A program made the position numbers and the translations under genes. The notes beneath the pieces were generated by a model, which did no database searches, was not told the origin of the DNA, and was given only the letters and a program-made list of their open reading frames with translations. This document shows, one piece after another, positions 60,122 to 64,000 of a stretch of 64,000 nt of DNA. The number at the start of each line of letters is the position of its first letter. Positions within the stretch are counted from its first letter, which is position 1. Origin of the DNA: Phycisphaerales bacterium (GTDB lineage Bacteria > Planctomycetota > Phycisphaerae > Phycisphaerales > UBA1924); NCBI GenBank assembly GCA_030149165.1, contig JASBRY010000008.1, positions 496,001 through 560,000 on the forward strand, written 5' to 3'.

Positions 60122-60769
60122 ATGAGTGACGACCCACGCCTTTCTGAGTTCCAGACCAACGAAGATTGGCTCAACCCTCGCAAACTCTCCGCGATCTTTG
60201 GTCCCACCCAAGATCGCGATGAAGGCGCGAGGATTTTCGTTGGTATCTCAGGCGGAATTGCGGTCTACAAAGTCTGCACTGTCGTTTCGCGTCTGGCGCA
60301 AGCGGGAGCGCAGGTGACCGTCGCGATGACTGAGAACGCGACCAACTTCGTCACGCCGCTCACTTTCCAGGCGCTGTCTGGGAATCCGGTGTACACCTCC
60401 CCTTGGGAGCATCTGGAATCGTCCGATCCACAGCACATCTCGCTCGCGGATCGTTCAGATGCCGTGCTGATCGCGCCGTGCACGATGAACACGCTCAGCG
60501 ACATCGTCCATGCACGCACAAGTTCCGTTGTGACGCTGATTCTCAGCGCGATCAATCGCGAGAAGACCCCCGTCCTCCTCGCTCCGGCGATGAACGACGC
60601 GATGTGGTCCCAGCCTTCGAACCTGCGGAATGTCGAGCAGGCCCAAGCCGACGGCAATCAGATCGTGGGTCCGGGAGAAGGTTGGCAAGCGTGCCGACAC
60701 AGCGGGACTGGACGCATGAGCGAGCCTGAAGATCTGCTCAAAGCCCTCGGGATCGCTCTGCTGAGCTGA
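60122..60769 (+). CDS. coaC: Phosphopantothenoylcysteine decarboxylase (CoaC domain only)
   Basis: 215 aa FMN-dependent flavoprotein of coenzyme A synthesis. Motifs are FVGISGGIAVYKVCTVVSRL, the catalytic-His region HISLADRSDAVLIAPCTMNT, and LLAPAMNDAMWSQP containing the PAMN motif. The C-terminal CoaB (synthetase) domain that is fused in CoaBC of most bacteria is missing; the protein ends soon after GRMSEPEDLLKALG. So CoaB must be separate or encoded elsewhere. The N-terminal ~35 residues are an extension without homology I recognise. Located 18 bases after rpoZ. Confidence 0.88.
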   Translation: MSDDPRLSEFQTNEDWLNPRKLSAIFGPTQDRDEGARIFVGISGGIAVYKVCTVVSRLAQAGAQVTVAMTENATNFVTPLTFQALSGNPVYTSPWEHLESSDPQHISLADRSDAVLIAPCTMNTLSDIVHARTSSVVTLILSAINREKTPVLLAPAMNDAMWSQPSNLRNVEQAQADGNQIVGPGEGWQACRHSGTGRMSEPEDLLKALGIALLS

Positions 60770-60892
60770 ACTCGCTCAATACCTGAGAATCCAGCATTGG
60801 TTCATGAACGCGGAGCATCCCCATCACGGATCTGATCGCCTACACTATCCGTCCGACCACGGCTTGGTCCCCATCCAAGCCCCATCACGATT

Positions 60893-60979
60893 GGAGAGGT
60901 GGCTGAGTGGTTTAAGGCGCACGATTGGAATTCGTGTGGGGGTTTACGCCCCTCGGGGGTTCGAATCCCCCCCTCTCCG
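60893..60979 (+). tRNA. tRNA-Ser (GGA anticodon)
   Basis: An 87-base cloverleaf. The acceptor stem GGAGAGG (60893-60899) pairs with CCTCTCC (60972-60978), and the discriminator is G at 60979. The anticodon stem-loop CACGA-TTGGAAT-TCGTG gives anticodon GGA. A long variable arm and GTTCGAATC T-loop are typical of tRNA-Ser. It reads TCC/TCT codons. CCA is not encoded. Confidence 0.95.
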
Positions 60980-60997
60980 TTACAGATTGACCGACTG

Positions 60998-61028
60998 AAA
61001 AAGACGCTTGGTACCCAAGCGTCTTTTT
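60998..61028 (+). terminator. Bidirectional terminator between tRNA-Ser and ABC ATPase gene
   Basis: A 13-bp perfect stem 60998-61010/61016-61028 with a five-base loop. It has a run of T on both strands, so it can end both the tRNA transcript and the minus-strand gene that stops at 61038. Confidence 0.92.
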
Positions 61029-61037
61029 CGATACAAG

Positions 61038-62123
61038 TCAATCCACAAACGCGTGCGCCATGCTTGGATCAAACGAGAATGTGCACGCATCCCCCACTTT
61101 CAAATCACAATCACCGCTCACTCGCGCGAGCAGCGTGTGCGGCCCGACCTGGATATGCAGATCGACCGCAAATCCGAGCCGTTCCATATCGCTCACGCGC
61201 CCTTGGAATGAAGCTTGTGATTCTGAACCACCCTCACTAATCCCGATGCAATGCGGACGGATCCCGATCGAGACCTGATCCCCATGATCGGCACGCGCTG
61301 GCACTCTCGAATCATCCAGCTGGATATTGAGCCGTGAATCTATGCAGTCCACATGCGCGATCACGCGATCACCTCGACGATCAATCGTCGCCGGGAGAAT
61401 GTTCATCTTCGGAGCGCCGAGAAATGTCCCTACGAACTTGTTCGCGGGTTGATCAAACAACTCACCGGGCGGTCCAGCTTGCTGCAGCACCCCCTCATCG
61501 AGCAGCACGATCTGGTCTCCGAGCGCCATCGCTTCCTCGTGATCGTGTGTCACATAGACCGTGGTTGTACCGAGTTCACGCTGGATGCGCCGGATCTCCG
61601 CTCGTGTTGATGCGCGGCGATCGGGATCGAGATTCGACAACGGCTCATCAAACAAGAACACCGCTGGTTTGCGCACAACCGCACGACCAAGCGCAACGCG
61701 CTGGCGCTGCCCGCCGGACAACTGACCTGGTTTCTTGTTGAGAATGTCTTCAAGACCAAGCATCTTCGCGGCTTCGAGCACACGCTCCGCCCGCTGATCT
61801 TTGGGCATCTTGCTCATCCGCAGCGCGAACCCCATGTTGTCCTCGACGCTTAGGTGTGGATACAACGCGTAGTTCTGAAAGACCATCGCGATGTCACGAT
61901 CCTTGGGCGCGACTTTGTTGACCTCACGATCTCCAATGGTGATTGAACCTGATGACACAGATTCCAATCCGGCGATCATGCGGAGTGTGGTGGATTTGCC
62001 GCATCCAGAAGGTCCGACGAAGACAACGAACTCGCCGTCTTTGATATCGAGGTTGAGCTTGTCCACAGCAGTGAACCCATCAGCGAAGGTCTTCGTAAGG
62101 TTGTTGAGTGAGATCGAAGCCAT
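61038..62123 (-). CDS. Sugar ABC transporter ATP-binding protein, MalK/UgpC/MsiK type
   Basis: 361 aa. Walker A is GPSGCGKST near residue 38, the signature loop LSGGQRQRVALGRAVVRKP near 135, and Walker B FLFDEPLSNLD near 157, with the switch His in VYVTHDHEEAMALG. The C-terminal ~125 residues form the OB-fold regulatory domain of the CUT1 subfamily (PANKFVGTFLGAPKMNILPA). No permease or binding-protein gene is adjacent, so it may be a shared ATPase like MsiK that serves several sugar importers. It is divergent from the GH16 gene, with a 154-base gap holding a palindrome. Confidence 0.93.
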   Translation of the reverse strand: MASISLNNLTKTFADGFTAVDKLNLDIKDGEFVVFVGPSGCGKSTTLRMIAGLESVSSGSITIGDREVNKVAPKDRDIAMVFQNYALYPHLSVEDNMGFALRMSKMPKDQRAERVLEAAKMLGLEDILNKKPGQLSGGQRQRVALGRAVVRKPAVFLFDEPLSNLDPDRRASTRAEIRRIQRELGTTTVYVTHDHEEAMALGDQIVLLDEGVLQQAGPPGELFDQPANKFVGTFLGAPKMNILPATIDRRGDRVIAHVDCIDSRLNIQLDDSRVPARADHGDQVSIGIRPHCIGISEGGSESQASFQGRVSDMERLGFAVDLHIQVGPHTLLARVSGDCDLKVGDACTFSFDPSMAHAFVD

Positions 62124-62238
62124 GGGTTTTTCAAGTACCTCGTTGTCCGGTTTGCCTTGCGAGTTGAGATGACCTGCTGAGTCTTAAATTTGTCTGTAAT
62201 GAGTGGAATCAGATTGCATCTGCGGATGGACACTGTAC

Positions 62239-62256
62239 GATAATGTAACAGTTACA
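62239..62256 (+). promoter_or_regulatory. Palindromic operator and -10 of the GH16 gene
   Basis: TGTAAC-A-GTTACA at 62244-62256 is a perfect 13-base palindrome of the general form of LacI/GntR-family operators. A -10-like GATAAT (62239-62244) overlaps its left end, so a bound regulator would cover the promoter. It lies between the divergent GH16 and ABC ATPase genes. Confidence 0.5.
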
Positions 62257-62277
62257 CAATAGCCTGGAGCTCAAAAA

Positions 62278-63747
62278 GTGACAATCAACAGAAATATGTT
62301 CCTCTCGCTCGCCATCGCTCTGCCTGCGGCCCTTTCTCATGCTCAGGGCTACCAACTGGTCTGGAGCGATGAGTTTGACGGCAACCAACTCGATACGAGT
62401 TCTTGGGAAGCACAGACAGGAACTGGGACTGCCTACGGCTTGCCTGCAGGTTGGGGGAACAACGAACTCCAGTACTACACGAACAACTCTAACAATATTG
62501 TTGTGTCCAACGGAACACTCAAGATCATCGCGCGCGAGCAGTCATTCGGCGGACAGCCGTACACCTCCGCTCGGATCCGCACAGAAGGGATGCGTGATTT
62601 CCTTTACGGACGGATCGAAGGACGCATGAAGGTCCCCTCCACTTCAGGTGTCTGGCCCGCGTTCTGGATGCTCCCCACCAACTCGCCGTACGGAGGTTGG
62701 GCATCGTCCGGAGAGATCGACATCATGGAATCGGTCAATACCGCGACCACCATGCACGGCACCATTCACTACGGCAATAACTGGCCCAACAACCAATCCA
62801 ACGGCGGGTCGTTCAGCAACGGCACAAACTTCTCAGACGACTTCCATGTCTACGCGATTGAGTGGGAACCTGATCAGATCCGTTGGTATATCGACGGGCA
62901 GCAATACCACAGCGTCAACAGCAACCAATGGTTCTCGTCCGCAGCTCCTGGGAATGTTCGCGCACCATTTGATTCGCAGTTCCACCTCCTTCTCAATGTC
63001 GCCGTCGGTGGAAACTGGCCCGGAAATCCAAATGGCTCGGCGAACTATCCGCAAACACTCGAAGTCGATTATGTGCGTGTATACCAGCAGATCCAAGGTC
63101 CATTCGGTGATCAGCCCGCTGTGATTCCAGGACGCATCGAAGCAGAGGACTTCGATATTGGCACCAACGGACAAAGCTACCAAGACTGCGACGAGAGTAA
63201 CAACGGCGGCGCGTACCGATCCACTGGGGTTGATATCGAAGCTTCCACAGAAGGTGGATTCAATGTGGGTTGGATCTGCGAGAACGAGTGGCTCGAGTAC
63301 ACCGTCGATGTGCAGACCGCAGGAACATACGATGTCACGGCACGCGTCTCGTCACTCAACTCCTTTGGTGCATTCCATCTCGAGAGCGACGGCCAAGACA
63401 TTTCTGGACCCGTCGTGTTCTTCTCCTCAGGTGGTTGGCAGAACTGGATTGATGTCGCCACACAGGTCGAACTCGAAGCCGGGGTTCAAGTCCTCCGCTT
63501 CGTCAATGATGGTGATTCAAGCACAGAGTACAACTTCAACGCTCTGACTTTCGATCTTGCAAGCGGCGGAATGTGCAATGAAGCGGACTTCGCTGAGCCG
63601 TATGACCAACTCAACTTCCTCGATGTCTCCGCGTTTCTGACCCTCTTCGCTGAAGGCAATCTCAGCGCGGATCTCACAGAAGATGGAAACCTGAACTTCC
63701 TCGATGTCTCCCAGTTCCTGACTGTGTTCGGAAACGGCTGCCCGTAA
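62278..63747 (+). CDS. Secreted GH16 glucanase (laminarinase-like) with CBM6 and GC-type dockerin anchor
   Basis: 489 aa. Signal peptide to about residue 22. The GH16 domain covers about 25-270, with the catalytic motif GEIDIMESV (E146 nucleophile, D148, E151 acid/base) and WPAFWMLPTN upstream. A CBM6-like beta-sandwich follows at about 285-425 (IPGRIEAEDFDIG). The last ~60 residues have two NFLDVS units and end GNGCP. GH16 enzymes with this motif cleave beta-1,3/1,4-glucans such as laminarin. The GTG at 62278 follows TGGAG; an in-frame ATG at 62296 would shorten the signal peptide. It may be regulated by the palindrome just upstream. Confidence 0.92.
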   Translation: MTINRNMFLSLAIALPAALSHAQGYQLVWSDEFDGNQLDTSSWEAQTGTGTAYGLPAGWGNNELQYYTNNSNNIVVSNGTLKIIAREQSFGGQPYTSARIRTEGMRDFLYGRIEGRMKVPSTSGVWPAFWMLPTNSPYGGWASSGEIDIMESVNTATTMHGTIHYGNNWPNNQSNGGSFSNGTNFSDDFHVYAIEWEPDQIRWYIDGQQYHSVNSNQWFSSAAPGNVRAPFDSQFHLLLNVAVGGNWPGNPNGSANYPQTLEVDYVRVYQQIQGPFGDQPAVIPGRIEAEDFDIGTNGQSYQDCDESNNGGAYRSTGVDIEASTEGGFNVGWICENEWLEYTVDVQTAGTYDVTARVSSLNSFGAFHLESDGQDISGPVVFFSSGGWQNWIDVATQVELEAGVQVLRFVNDGDSSTEYNFNALTFDLASGGMCNEADFAEPYDQLNFLDVSAFLTLFAEGNLSADLTEDGNLNFLDVSQFLTVFGNGCP

Positions 63748-63763
63748 CCCAACCAGAGCAGAC

Positions 63764-64000
63764 TCAGTCCTCGACGATCAGAACCGGAACATTCGCTGTC
63801 CCGGCGTGCCCCTGACCGTCTCGAACAGTCGCGAAGATTCGGTACGCGCCGGCTTCGCTGGGCATGGTGATCCTGCACGAAAGCGCATCGAGTTGTTGAA
63901 CATCAACTTGGACCGGCTCGATCTTCTCTTCAAAGTCGCCGCCCATGGATTCGACCGTTGATTCGCTGACCACTTGCCACTGAACACTCATCGGATCACC
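63764..64000 (-). CDS. C-terminal fragment of a gene continuing beyond the right edge
   Basis: 78 residues visible, ending in TANVPVLIVED then stop; the frame is open through base 64000, so the start is outside. The visible domain (MSVQWQVVSESTVESMGGDF, then GAYRIFATVRDGQGHAGTAN) looks beta-sandwich-like. It resembles what I recall of C-terminal domains in large glycoside hydrolases of marine bacteria, but this is weak. It converges with the GH16 gene, 16 bases apart. Neighbouring a laminarinase gene, a polysaccharide role is possible. Confidence 0.55.
   Translation of the reverse strand, partial: GDPMSVQWQVVSESTVESMGGDFEEKIEPVQVDVQQLDALSCRITMPSEAGAYRIFATVRDGQGHAGTANVPVLIVED

Overview
The window looks like a chromosomal segment of a Planctomycetota bacterium, most likely of the class Phycisphaerae. 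This is inferred from several features. Two secreted proteins end in the tandem NFLDVS-type anchor seen in Phycisphaerales ('GC-type dockerin'). Small zinc-ribbon membrane proteins recur. A DUF3553 protein sits beside rpoZ, menaquinone synthesis uses a futalosine-type enzyme (MqnE), and a GH16 laminarinase and sulfotransferases suggest a marine polysaccharide-rich habitat. Gene density is high and both strands are used. I saw no insertion sequence, prophage or CRISPR array.

Layout. 1-10724 (minus): the L11-L1-L10-L7/L12-RpoB-RpoC operon, with rpoC cut off by the left edge; secE, nusG and tuf are not upstream. 10982-12720 (minus): two tandem paralogous secreted proteins of unknown function. 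12809-18747: a lipoprotein, a secreted trypsin-like protease, an amidohydrolase, a glycosyltransferase and a flavin-reductase-like protein. 19047-19761: an orphan mraZ with its own repeat-containing promoter, followed by a short coupled ORF, a strongly foldable RNA region and a terminator. 19783-29036 (minus): a long tight gene string (SH3-like secreted protein, FIST protein, thioredoxin-domain/DUF255 protein, ParA, VanZ-like, MurJ, entericidin, SDR). 29171-33652 (plus): a TolC-like lipoprotein, threonylcarbamoyl-AMP synthase, isocitrate dehydrogenase. 33742-35798: dnaK behind a near-perfect sigma-54 promoter.

35797-39291 holds membrane proteins with zinc ribbons and a DUF481-like barrel. 39357-49077 has aminofutalosine synthase, RdgB, a PfkB-type kinase, a TPR-sulfotransferase, RpiA, an ALDH7-type dehydrogenase, a membrane sulfotransferase, the fluoride channel CrcB and a SixA-like phosphatase. 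49080-54792 has an alpha/beta-hydrolase lipoprotein, a DUF368 undecaprenyl-phosphate translocase, a zinc-ribbon protein overlapping lgt, TatD and NnrD. 54976-58110 is a large hybrid histidine kinase. 58183-60979 holds tRNA-Ser(GCT), a coiled-coil protein, a DUF3553 protein, rpoZ-coaC and tRNA-Ser(GGA). The right end has a MalK/MsiK-type ATPase divergent from a GH16 laminarinase with a palindrome between them, then the C-terminal end of a gene that runs off the window.

Functional themes are core transcription and translation (rpoB, rpoC, rpoZ, four ribosomal proteins, two tRNAs, tsaC), the cell envelope (murJ, DUF368, lgt, entericidin, outer-membrane proteins) and polysaccharide use. The most interesting items are the sigma-54 promoter of dnaK, the mraZ-linked structured RNA, the tandem secreted paralogues, the DUF255-DsbD-like fusion, and the hairpin-rich rplL-rpoB spacer.
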